DNA from: Deltaproteobacteria bacterium
GTDB lineage: Bacteria > Desulfobacterota > Desulfarculia > Desulfarculales > Desulfarculaceae
Length of the DNA: 34,444 nucleotides
Direction of reading: 5' to 3'
Assembly (NCBI GenBank): GCA_021811275.1
Contig: JAJZPI010000021.1
Span: forward strand, 1-34,444
Program-made: the position numbers and the translations under genes
Part shown: positions 14,935 to 22,805 of the stretch, one piece after another
Numbering within the stretch: the first letter of the stretch is position 1
Layout: each line of letters opens with the position of its first letter
The notes under the pieces: generated by a model
Database searches by the model: none
What the model was told of the DNA's origin: nothing
Seen by the model: only the letters and a program-made list of their open reading frames with translations

Positions 14935-15927
14935 ATGATGCAAGCGGCCTGGAACAGCCTGAACGCCTTCTTCGGCCCGGTGGCCCTCACCCTGATGGTG
15001 GGACTGCTGCTGGCCCTGGGCTGGGTGCAGGTCAACGCCCTGTTCCTGGTCTGGCTGGAGCGCAAGGTGGCCGGCCATATCCAGCTGCGCATCGGGCCCA
15101 AGGAGGTGGGGCCCTTCGGGCTGCTGCAGACGGTGGTCGACGGCGTGAAGCTCCTGGCCAAGGAGCTGATCACTCCCTCGGCGGTGAGCTGGCCTTTGTT
15201 CGTATTGAGCCCCGTCCTGGTCTTCGCCCCGGTCCTGGTGGCCTTCGTGGTCATACCCTTCGGCGAAGAATTCCAGATCCGCGACCTCAACGTGGGGGTG
15301 ATGCTGGTCTTCGCCTTCGGCGGGCTGGGGGTGCTGGCCATACTCATGGGCGGCTGGGCCAGCAACAACAAGTACGCCCTGCTGGGGGCCATCCGCTCGG
15401 TGGCCCAGAACGTGGCCTACGAGATTCCCCTGCTGCTCTCGGCCATGGCCGTGGTGCTCATGGCCGGCTCCCTTAGCTTCCAGAAGATCGTCGAGGCCCA
15501 GGCCGGAGTGTGGTTCGTCTTCTATCAGCCGGTGGCGGCCCTGCTCTACCTGGTGGGGGCCACCGCCGAGACCAACCGCGCGCCCTTCGACATCCCCGAG
15601 GCCGAGAGCGAGCTGGTGGCCGGCTTCCACACCGAATACTCGGGCATGCGCTTCGCCCTGTTCTTCCTGGCCGAATATTCCAATATGTTCATCGTGGCCT
15701 CGGTGGCCACGGCGCTGTTCTTCGGAGGCTGGCGGGGCCCCTTCCTGCCCGGCCCCTGGTGGTTCCTGCTCAAGGTCTACCTGCTCATCTTCGGGGTGAT
15801 CTGGGTGCGCTGGACCTTTCCCCGCCTGCGCTTCGACCAGCTCATGAACTTTTCCTGGAAGTACCTTATCCCCATCGGCGTGGCCAACCTGGTGGTCACG
15901 GCAGTGGTCTTGAAGTTCACGCGGTAG
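14935..15927 (+). CDS. nuoH: NADH-quinone oxidoreductase subunit H
   Basis: This 330-residue membrane subunit (about eight helices) forms the quinone chamber with NuoB and NuoD. Signatures are [35 protein letters not shown] and [20 protein letters not shown], with the charged residues of the E-channel. The start is ambiguous among TTG 14932, ATG 14935 and ATG 14938; ATG 14935 has AAGGG at the best spacing (7 nt). Confidence 0.95.
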   Translation: MMQAAWNSLNAFFGPVALTLMVGLLLALGWVQVNALFLVWLERKVAGHIQLRIGPKEVGPFGLLQTVVDGVKLLAKELITPSAVSWPLFVLSPVLVFAPVLVAFVVIPFGEEFQIRDLNVGVMLVFAFGGLGVLAILMGGWASNNKYALLGAIRSVAQNVAYEIPLLLSAMAVVLMAGSLSFQKIVEAQAGVWFVFYQPVAALLYLVGATAETNRAPFDIPEAESELVAGFHTEYSGMRFALFFLAEYSNMFIVASVATALFFGGWRGPFLPGPWWFLLKVYLLIFGVIWVRWTFPRLRFDQLMNFSWKYLIPIGVANLVVTAVVLKFTR

Positions 15928-15934
15928 GGCGGCC

Positions 15935-16387
15935 ATGAACCTGTTGCTCAGATACATCGGCGAGGTTACGAGCGGGGCCTGGAGCCTGGCCGCGGGCATG
16001 GCCGTGACCCTGCGCTACATGTTCAAGCCGGTGACCACGGTGCAATACCCGCGGGCGCGCCTGCCCTTGCCCGAGGCCTTCCGGGGCCCGGTGGAACTCA
16101 GGCGTCTGCCCGAGACCGGCGACCACGGCTGCGTGGCCTGCGGCGAATGCGCGCGCACCTGCCCCAGCGGAGTGATCAAGGTGCAGGGCCTGAAGGCCCG
16201 GGCCTCGGACTTCAACCGGGCTAGGTTCTACTTCATAGATTTTTCGCGTTGCTCGCTCTGCGGGCTGTGCGTGGAGGTCTGCCCGGTGCAAGCGCTGATG
16301 TTCTCGCGCGAATACGAGCAGAACGGCGGCAGCCCCCAGGTGGGGGTCGCCGACCTCCTGGCCCGGATCAGGGAGGCGCGGCCATGA
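15935..16387 (+). CDS. nuoI: NADH-quinone oxidoreductase subunit I (two [4Fe-4S])
   Basis: This 150-residue 8Fe ferredoxin-type subunit carries clusters N6a and N6b, which pass electrons to N2. The two motifs are Cys66/69/72/76 (CVACGECARTCP) and Cys106/109/112/116 (CSLCGLCVEVCP). The N-terminal segment is an amphipathic membrane anchor (LAAGMAVTLRYMFKP). It starts 8 nt after nuoH and overlaps nuoJ by 4 bp. Confidence 0.95.
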   Translation: MNLLLRYIGEVTSGAWSLAAGMAVTLRYMFKPVTTVQYPRARLPLPEAFRGPVELRRLPETGDHGCVACGECARTCPSGVIKVQGLKARASDFNRARFYFIDFSRCSLCGLCVEVCPVQALMFSREYEQNGGSPQVGVADLLARIREARP

Positions 16388-16935
16388 CGCCGGTGATGTG
16401 GGAATACGTCCGACCGGAGGCGGTTGCCTGGGCGGCCTTCATCTTCCTGGTGGGAATCACCTTCGCCGGCGCGCTCATCGCGGTGCTGCCGCGCAACATC
16501 ATCTACAACGTCTTCGGACTGGCCACCTGCATCCTGGGCGTGGCCGGGCTTTTCATCTTCCTGGGCAGCGAGTTCCTGGCCATGATGGAGATACTCATCT
16601 ACATCGGGGCCATCAGCGTGGCCATAGTCTTCGCCATCATGCTCTCCCAGCCCCTGCACCTGACCATACCGCCCACCTGGCGTCCCAAGCTCTACCTGTC
16701 GTTCGCCGTCAGCGCGGCGGTCTTCGTCTCCTTCAGCATCATCGTGGTGCGTACGCCCTGGGAGGAGGCGCTCCTGCGCTCGGACGACTGGACGGTGCTG
16801 CGCCTGGGCCGGCTTTTGCTCACCCGCTATGAGCTTCTGTTCGAGCTGATCTCGCTGACGCTCTTGGTGGCCATCATCGGGGCCATCATCACCGCCGCGG
16901 CCCTGGGCTCGGGCCGGGGGAAGGAAGTCAAGTGA
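16384..16935 (+). CDS. nuoJ: NADH-quinone oxidoreductase subunit J
   Basis: This 183-residue membrane subunit has five helices. The conserved third helix EFLAMMEILIYIGAISVAIVFAIML contains the glutamates and glycine tied to the pi-bulge in complex I structures. The ATG at 16384 overlaps the nuoI stop (ATGA), and the end overlaps nuoK by 4 bp. Confidence 0.94.
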   Translation: MTPVMWEYVRPEAVAWAAFIFLVGITFAGALIAVLPRNIIYNVFGLATCILGVAGLFIFLGSEFLAMMEILIYIGAISVAIVFAIMLSQPLHLTIPPTWRPKLYLSFAVSAAVFVSFSIIVVRTPWEEALLRSDDWTVLRLGRLLLTRYELLFELISLTLLVAIIGAIITAAALGSGRGKEVK

Positions 16936-17240
16936 ACAGCCTGAACACCTATCTGTTCATGGCCTTGCTTCTGTTCTGCATCGGCCTGCTGGGCCTTTTG
17001 AAGCGCCGTTCGCTGATCGGCATGCTCATCAGCGTGGAGCTGATGCTCAACGCCGCCGGCCTGAACTTCATGGCCTTCAACCGCTTCCTGGCCCCGGACC
17101 CGGCCGTGGGCCAGGTCATGGTGTTGTTCATCATGGGCATCGCCGCCGCCGAAGCGGCCATCGCCCTCAGTCTTATCCTGGCCCTGTTCCGCAAGATCCG
17201 CTCGGTCAACGTGGAACAGGCCAGGCAGTTGAAGGGGTGA
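16932..17240 (+). CDS. nuoK: NADH-quinone oxidoreductase subunit K
   Basis: This 102-residue subunit has three helices. The two key membrane glutamates of the proton path are Glu36 (ISVELMLNAAGLNF) and Glu74 (AAAEAAIALSL). The start is GTG at 16932 within the nuoJ stop; the stop overlaps the GTG start of nuoL. Confidence 0.95.
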   Translation: MNSLNTYLFMALLLFCIGLLGLLKRRSLIGMLISVELMLNAAGLNFMAFNRFLAPDPAVGQVMVLFIMGIAAAEAAIALSLILALFRKIRSVNVEQARQLKG

Positions 17241-19129
17241 GCGTGACGCCTGCCGCTCCCAACGATTACGTCCTGGGCCTGGCCCTGTTGACCATGGGCC
17301 TGCCTCTGCTCGCCTTCTTCCTGGTGTTCTTCCTCACCAGGCGCTCAGTAGGCCTGTCCTGCTTCATAAGCCTTGCCTGCTCCGCCGTGCCCCTGCTCTG
17401 CGCCTGGTCGCTCCTCCTGGGCCATTGGCGCATGCCGGTTCCCCTGCTTTGGGAAGTGGTCTGGATGAGCAGCGGCGGGGCCACCGCCACCTTCGGCTTT
17501 CTGCTCGATCCCCTGAGCCTGTTGATGCTGACCATCGTCACCAGCATCAGCTTCCTGGTGCAGGTCTATAGCCTGGGCTACATGGCCGGCGACCCCGGCA
17601 AGGGTAAGTACTACGCCTTCCTCTCGCTCTTCGCCTGGTCCATGATCAGCCTGGTGGTGGCCAGTGGCCTCCTCCAGCTCTACATCTTCTGGGAGCTGGT
17701 GGGGCTTTCGAGCTACCTGCTCATCGGCTTCTGGCACCACAAGTTCAGCGCCAGCGAGGCCGGCAAGAAGGCCTTCGTCATGACCCGTCTGGGCGACCTG
17801 GGCTTTTTCCTGGGCATCATCGTCATCCTGCTGCACCTGGGCGACCTGTCCATCCTGGGCCTGAACCAGAACGCCGCGCTAAAGCTCGGCCCCGGCTTGC
17901 TCACCGCCAGCGCGCTGCTGATCTTCTGCGGGGTGGTGGGCAAGAGCGCCCAATTCCCGCTGCTCACCTGGCTTCCCGACGCCATGGAGGGCCCCACCCC
18001 GGTCAGCGCTCTGCTGCACTCGGCCACCATGGTGGCCGCAGGCGTCTACCTGGTCAGCCGCATCTTCCCCTTCTACCAGGCGTCGCCCGAGGCCCTGGCG
18101 GTGGTGCTGGCCATCGGCGCGGTCACCATGCTGCTCTCCTCGACCATGGCCATGGTGGCCAGGGACATCAAGCAGGTCTGGGCCTACAGCACGGTGAGCC
18201 AGCTGGGCTTCATGCTCATGGGCCTCGGCGCGGGAGGTTACTTCGCCGGGGTCTTCCACCTGACCACCCACGCCGCCTTCAAGGCTCTGCTCTTCCTCTG
18301 CTCGGGGGTGTTCATCCACCACTTCGGCACCAACGATTTCTTCGTGATGAGCAGGAGCGGGGCGCGCGGGCTCAAGGCCCCCATGATCTGCCTCAGCGTG
18401 GCCGGGGCGGCGCTCTCGGGGGTTTGGCCCCTGGCCGGCTTCTTCAGCAAGGAGTCGGTCATGGGCGTCCTGGCCGGGCTGTCCAACCCGCTGTGGCTGG
18501 TCGTGGGGCTCTTGGGCGCGGCCATGACCGCCTATTACACTTTCCGCCTGCTCTTCGTGATGTGGCGTCCGTGCGAGTCTGCGGAAGACCCACTCCACGG
18601 CGGCGGCCACGGCGAGCATGCCGCCTGGGCCTACTGGGTGATGGTGCTGCCCCTGATCGCGCTGGCGGTCTTCACCGTCTTCCTGGGCTGGGGCGGCCGT
18701 GGGCTGGAGGCCTTCCTGCGCTGGCACCAGGAGGGGGTGGCCGAAGCGCACCACGGCTGGCTGGTCTGGGCCTCGGTGCTGGTGGTGGCCTCGGGGGTAG
18801 GCTTGGCCTGGTTGGAGTTCGGCAGGGCCGGGGCGGCCCAGGCCGGCTTCCTCAGCCACCTTCCCGCGCTGGAGCGGTTGTTCGCCCGGCGTTGGTATCT
18901 GGACGACCTCTACCGGCTGCTCTTGGACTATGTGGTCTACGGCTTCTTCAGCCGGCTATTCACCATCAACGACCGCCGGGTGGTGGACGGGGGGATCGAC
19001 GGCTTCTGCCGGGGCACGGCGGGGGCTGGGTGGCTGTTGAGCTTTTTGCAAAGCGGTTTGCTGCAATTCAACCTTTTCAGCATGGTGCTGGTCATCGCCC
19101 TGGTGGGCCTGTACTTCCTGTTGGTGTGA
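17237..19129 (+). CDS. nuoL: NADH-quinone oxidoreductase subunit L (antiporter-like)
   Basis: This distal proton-pumping subunit of 630 residues has the Mrp-type core. It includes YIFWELVGLSSYLLIGFW with the TM5 glutamate, GPTPVSALLHSATMVAAGVYLVSR with its histidine loop, and a lysine-bearing broken helix (VARDIKQVWAYSTVSQLGFML). The long C-terminal region ends in a final hydrophobic helix (LFSMVLVIALVGLYFLL) consistent with the lateral-helix anchor. The start is GTG at 17237. Confidence 0.95.
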   Translation: MSVTPAAPNDYVLGLALLTMGLPLLAFFLVFFLTRRSVGLSCFISLACSAVPLLCAWSLLLGHWRMPVPLLWEVVWMSSGGATATFGFLLDPLSLLMLTIVTSISFLVQVYSLGYMAGDPGKGKYYAFLSLFAWSMISLVVASGLLQLYIFWELVGLSSYLLIGFWHHKFSASEAGKKAFVMTRLGDLGFFLGIIVILLHLGDLSILGLNQNAALKLGPGLLTASALLIFCGVVGKSAQFPLLTWLPDAMEGPTPVSALLHSATMVAAGVYLVSRIFPFYQASPEALAVVLAIGAVTMLLSSTMAMVARDIKQVWAYSTVSQLGFMLMGLGAGGYFAGVFHLTTHAAFKALLFLCSGVFIHHFGTNDFFVMSRSGARGLKAPMICLSVAGAALSGVWPLAGFFSKESVMGVLAGLSNPLWLVVGLLGAAMTAYYTFRLLFVMWRPCESAEDPLHGGGHGEHAAWAYWVMVLPLIALAVFTVFLGWGGRGLEAFLRWHQEGVAEAHHGWLVWASVLVVASGVGLAWLEFGRAGAAQAGFLSHLPALERLFARRWYLDDLYRLLLDYVVYGFFSRLFTINDRRVVDGGIDGFCRGTAGAGWLLSFLQSGLLQFNLFSMVLVIALVGLYFLLV

Positions 19130-19137
19130 GGTAGGCC

Positions 19138-20604
19138 GTGGACAACCAGTTCCCCTATCTGTCGGCGGTGCTGCTCACCCCGGCCCTGGGCATGCTGGTG
19201 ATCCTGTTTCTGCCCCATCGGAGCACGCGGGCCGTGCGCTGGGTCTCCCTGGCCAGCGCCGGCCTATGCCTGGGGCTCACCCTGCGTCTCTACCAAATCT
19301 ACGACCAGGGCGCGGCGGGCCTGCAATTTGTCGAGCGCGTGCCCTGGGTTGAAAGCCTGGGCATCTTCTGGCACCTGGGGGTGGACGGCATCAGCCTGCC
19401 CCTGGTGCTCTTGACCAGCATCGTCTTCTTCACCGGCGTGTGGACCATGTGGGAGCTCTCCCACCGGGTGAAGGAGTTTTTCGCCCTGATGCTTCTGATG
19501 ATCGTGGGCGTCTATGGAGTCTTCCTCTCCCTGGACCTTTTTTTCCTCTTCGTGTGGTATGACGTCTCGCTCTTTCCCATGTACCCGCTCATCGCCATCT
19601 GGGGCTCCACCCGCAAGGAGTACGGCGCGCTCAAGCTGACCTTGTACCTGCTGGCCGGCTCGGCCCTGGTGCTGCCGGGGATCCTCTACGTCTACTTCCA
19701 GAGCGGGCTCTTCACCTTCGATCTGGTGCAGATCGCCCAGGCCGGGCTGGCGCCGGACGTGCAATATCTGGGGTTCTTCCTCTTCCTCTTCGGCTTTGGC
19801 GTGTTGGCAGGCCTCTGGCCCTTCCACACCTGGTCGCCGGTGGGCCACGTGGCCGCGCCCACCGCCGTCTCCATGATCCACGCCGGAGTTCTGATGAAGC
19901 TGGGGGCCTACGGCGTGCTCAGGGTGGGCATGTACCTCTGCCCCCAGGGGCTTGTGGAGTGGTCGCCGCTGTTCGCGCTGCTGGCCACGGCGGGCATCGT
20001 CTACGGCGCGTTGGTGGGCCTGGCCCAGACCGACCTGAAGTACGTCATAGGCTATTCCTCGGTAAGCCACATGGGCCTGGTGAGCCTGGGCCTGGCCACC
20101 ATGACCGCCGGCGGCATAAGCGGCTCGGTCTTCCAGATGTTCGCCCACGGTATCATGACCGCCCTGTTCTTCAGCAGCGTGGGCCATGTCTATGACCGCA
20201 CCCACACCAAGCTGATACCCGAGATGGGGGGCATGGCCAAGGTGATGCCCCGGGCCAGCTTCTTTTTTATCCTGGCGGCCCTGGCCGGCATCGGGGTCCC
20301 CTGCCTGGCCAGCTTTTGGGCCGAGCTTCTGGTCTTCATCAACGGCTACCGGGCCTACCCGGTTCTGGGCGTGGCCGCGGTGCTGGGCCTCGTGGTCAGC
20401 GCCCTGTTCATGCTGCGGGTGGTGCAGAAGACCTTCTACGGAGAGCGCAATGAGCGCCACGGCCAGGCGCCGGACATGACCCTGGCCATGACCCTGCCCA
20501 GGGCCATGCTGGCGGCCACCATCCTGCTCTTCGGGCTGGCCCCGCGCCTGGCCCTGGATTTGATCAACACCGCCACCACGCCCCTGGCGGGGATGTTCAG
20601 ATGA
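19138..20604 (+). CDS. nuoM: NADH-quinone oxidoreductase subunit M (antiporter-like)
   Basis: This 488-residue proton-pumping subunit has the typical motifs WSPVGHVAAPTAVSMIHAGVLMKLGAYG (TM7 lysine) and YSSVSHMGLVSLGLA. At the conserved TM5 glutamate (Glu144 in E. coli NuoM) the sequence is WYDVSLFPMY, so the acidic residue aligned on PMY is Asp142. The start is GTG at 19138 with GAGGTAGG upstream. It overlaps nuoN by 4 bp. Confidence 0.94.
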   Translation: MDNQFPYLSAVLLTPALGMLVILFLPHRSTRAVRWVSLASAGLCLGLTLRLYQIYDQGAAGLQFVERVPWVESLGIFWHLGVDGISLPLVLLTSIVFFTGVWTMWELSHRVKEFFALMLLMIVGVYGVFLSLDLFFLFVWYDVSLFPMYPLIAIWGSTRKEYGALKLTLYLLAGSALVLPGILYVYFQSGLFTFDLVQIAQAGLAPDVQYLGFFLFLFGFGVLAGLWPFHTWSPVGHVAAPTAVSMIHAGVLMKLGAYGVLRVGMYLCPQGLVEWSPLFALLATAGIVYGALVGLAQTDLKYVIGYSSVSHMGLVSLGLATMTAGGISGSVFQMFAHGIMTALFFSSVGHVYDRTHTKLIPEMGGMAKVMPRASFFFILAALAGIGVPCLASFWAELLVFINGYRAYPVLGVAAVLGLVVSALFMLRVVQKTFYGERNERHGQAPDMTLAMTLPRAMLAATILLFGLAPRLALDLINTATTPLAGMFR

Positions 20605-22028
20605 TGGCTGAACAGCTCTACATGTTCCTGCCCGAGTCCTGCTATCTGCTGATGGCGGCGGCGCTCTTCGCGCTCTCCCTGCCCCGACGGCAGAGCCACC
20701 GCCGCATCTACGCCTGGGCCCTGGCGCTTTCCCTGCTGGGGGTGGCCGGGGCGGCGGCGGCCCTGGCCGCGCGCGGCGAAATGTTCTTCACCGCCTACCG
20801 GGTCGATCTCTTCAGCCAGGTCTTCAAGCTGCTTCTGGCCGTGGCCACCTTCCTGGTGATCACCATCTGCGGGGACCTGGCCGGAGTGGAGGAGCGCTAC
20901 CACCCAGAGTTCTTTCTTTTTCTGACCACCTGCACCCTGGGCATGATGCTCCTGATCAGCGCGGTGGAGCTGATGACCATCTACCTGTCCCTGGAGCTGT
21001 CGTCGTTCTCGCTCTATCTCCTGGTGCCTCTCCGCCGGGGCGACAACATCGACGTCGAGGCCGGGGTCAAGTATCTGTTCATCGGGGTCACCGCCTCCTG
21101 CGTGATGCTTTTCGGCATGAGCTACATCTTCGGCGCGGTGCATTCCACCTACCTTTCCGAGATCATGGACAAGCTGCCGCTGTGGATACACCAGCCCGCG
21201 GCGGCGGTGGGCCTGCTGCTGACGCTTTCGGGTTTCTTCTTCAAGCTGGCCGTCTTCCCCTTCCACTTCTGGGCCCCGGACGTCTACCAGGGCGCGGCCA
21301 ACCAGGTCACGGCCTACATCGCCACCGCTTCCAAGGCCGCGGCGGTGGCGCTGTTGATCCGGCTGACCTCGCTCACCGCCGGCACCAGCCTCTACCTCAT
21401 CGACGTGCTCATGGTGCTGTGCGTGGCCTCCATGTTCCTGGGCAACCTGGTGGCCATGGTGCAGAGCGACCTGAAGCGCATGCTGGCCTACAGCTCGGTG
21501 GCCCATGCCGGCTACGTGATGATGGGTGTGCTCACCATGACCAGGCTGGGTTACGCCGCCTCGGTCTTTTATGCCATGGCCTACCTGGTGATGAACTTCG
21601 CGGCCTTCATGGTGGTGGTAAAGGTGGCCGGCGAGGGTCAGGACCTGAAGATCGCCGACCTGGCCGGCCTGCACCGGCGGGCGCCGCTCATGGCGCTGAC
21701 CCTGATGATGGCCCTCTTCTCACTGGCCGGTATTCCGCCCACGGTGGGCTTCACCGGCAAGTTCATGGTCTTCACGGCGGCCATGGAGGACGGCCGGTTT
21801 TGGCTGGTGCTGGTGGGCATGATCAATGCCACCATAAGCCTCTACTACTATCTCATGGTCATCAAGGCGGCCTACCTGGCCGAACCGGCCGACGGCCAGG
21901 AGCCGCTGGCCATCAGCGCTTCCACCAGGGCTCTGAGCTACGCCCTGATCGCGGGCATGGTCTACCTGGGCGTCTTTCCCCAGCACTTCCTGGGGCTGGC
22001 CGAGAACGCGGTGAAGAATATCTTCTAG
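20601..22028 (+). CDS. nuoN: NADH-quinone oxidoreductase subunit N (antiporter-like)
   Basis: This 475-residue third antiporter-like subunit keeps the TM5 glutamate (YLSLELSSFSLYLL), the FHFWAPDVYQGAANQVTAYIATASKAAA stretch with its lysine, and DLKRMLAYSSVAHAGYVMMG. Two tandem ATGs begin the frame at 20601. It is the last standard complex I gene; the next gene follows after 16 nt, so the unusual iron-sulfur genes belong to the same transcript. Confidence 0.94.
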   Translation: MMAEQLYMFLPESCYLLMAAALFALSLPRRQSHRRIYAWALALSLLGVAGAAAALAARGEMFFTAYRVDLFSQVFKLLLAVATFLVITICGDLAGVEERYHPEFFLFLTTCTLGMMLLISAVELMTIYLSLELSSFSLYLLVPLRRGDNIDVEAGVKYLFIGVTASCVMLFGMSYIFGAVHSTYLSEIMDKLPLWIHQPAAAVGLLLTLSGFFFKLAVFPFHFWAPDVYQGAANQVTAYIATASKAAAVALLIRLTSLTAGTSLYLIDVLMVLCVASMFLGNLVAMVQSDLKRMLAYSSVAHAGYVMMGVLTMTRLGYAASVFYAMAYLVMNFAAFMVVVKVAGEGQDLKIADLAGLHRRAPLMALTLMMALFSLAGIPPTVGFTGKFMVFTAAMEDGRFWLVLVGMINATISLYYYLMVIKAAYLAEPADGQEPLAISASTRALSYALIAGMVYLGVFPQHFLGLAENAVKNIF

Positions 22029-22044
22029 GCGGGGGCGCGCGGCG

Positions 22045-22779
22045 ATGACGAAGCTTTGGCAAGGAAAGCGGACGGCGGAGGAGGGTGGGGAGGCGCCCGG
22101 CCCGGTCCGGCCCGTGACCCGCTACAGCTTCTGCCGCCACCCGGCCTGCGCGCGCGGCGCGGCGGCCCTGGCCGCCGCAACCCGCCGCGAGGCCAATCGC
22201 CTGGGCCTGGCCTTGAAGCTGGAAAACACCCTGACCGTCTGCGACGGGAATTGCTCGAGCGGGCCCTTCGTGGGTCTGCCGGAACTGGAGATGTTCTATC
22301 ACGGCGTGGCGGTTTCGGAGGTTCGGGCCATGCTCGAGGAAACCTCGCTGCGGGGTAAGCCGGTTTTCAAGAGGCTGTACCTGGACCCCACCGTGGTGAC
22401 CGACAGCCGTCTGGTCTACGAACGCCACGAGGGCCTCCTGGTGGCCATTGAGCCGGGTTACTGCCTGTTGGATGCCGTGACCTACCTTCTGGAATTCAAC
22501 GCCGCCGAGAGCTGCGGCAAGTGCTTCCCCTGCCGGCTGGGGGCGCCGCGCATGAGCCGGATTCTGGAGGGGATCATGACGGGCCAGGCGGCAGACGAGG
22601 ATCTGGCGGAGCTGGAGGAATTGGCGCTGACCATGGCCGAGGCGAGCTACTGCCAGTTCGCCGGGCGGGTGAGCGCGCCGGTGCGCCTGGCGCTCGAGCT
22701 GGCCCGGGGCGAGTTCGAGCGCCACCTGGCCACCCAGGGTTGCCGGCCGGGCGAGCGGCGCTTGCGGCCGGAAACCTAG
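22045..22779 (+). CDS. NuoE/NuoF composite Fe-S subunit without FMN/NADH domain
   Basis: In this 244-residue protein, residues about 26-100 are a thioredoxin-like [2Fe-2S] domain of NuoE type with CX4C (Cys30, Cys35) and CX3C (Cys66, Cys70), cluster N1a geometry. After a short linker (FKRLYLDPTVVTDSR), residues about 130-215 match the NuoF C-terminal domain for [4Fe-4S] cluster N3: ESCGKCFPCRLG (Cys157, 160, 163) and Cys203 in SYCQFAG. The roughly 250-residue Rossmann-like domain of NuoF that binds FMN and NADH is absent, and no glycine-rich FMN loop is seen. This is therefore an electron-wire protein, not an NADH dehydrogenase. It lies 16 nt after nuoN and 26 nt before the GltD-NuoG fusion, its likely partner. 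The ATG at 22045 fits the operon spacing. Confidence 0.85.
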   Translation: MTKLWQGKRTAEEGGEAPGPVRPVTRYSFCRHPACARGAAALAAATRREANRLGLALKLENTLTVCDGNCSSGPFVGLPELEMFYHGVAVSEVRAMLEETSLRGKPVFKRLYLDPTVVTDSRLVYERHEGLLVAIEPGYCLLDAVTYLLEFNAAESCGKCFPCRLGAPRMSRILEGIMTGQAADEDLAELEELALTMAEASYCQFAGRVSAPVRLALELARGEFERHLATQGCRPGERRLRPET

Positions 22780-22805
22780 GATCGGGGGGCAAGCGGGGAA
22801 GTGGC

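Noticed and set aside
22521-22805. In-frame 5' extension of the GltD-NuoG fusion from 22521
   Set aside because: It overlaps the conserved cluster-N3 region of the preceding gene; ATG 22806 has GGGGAAG upstream and begins the [2Fe-2S] domain.
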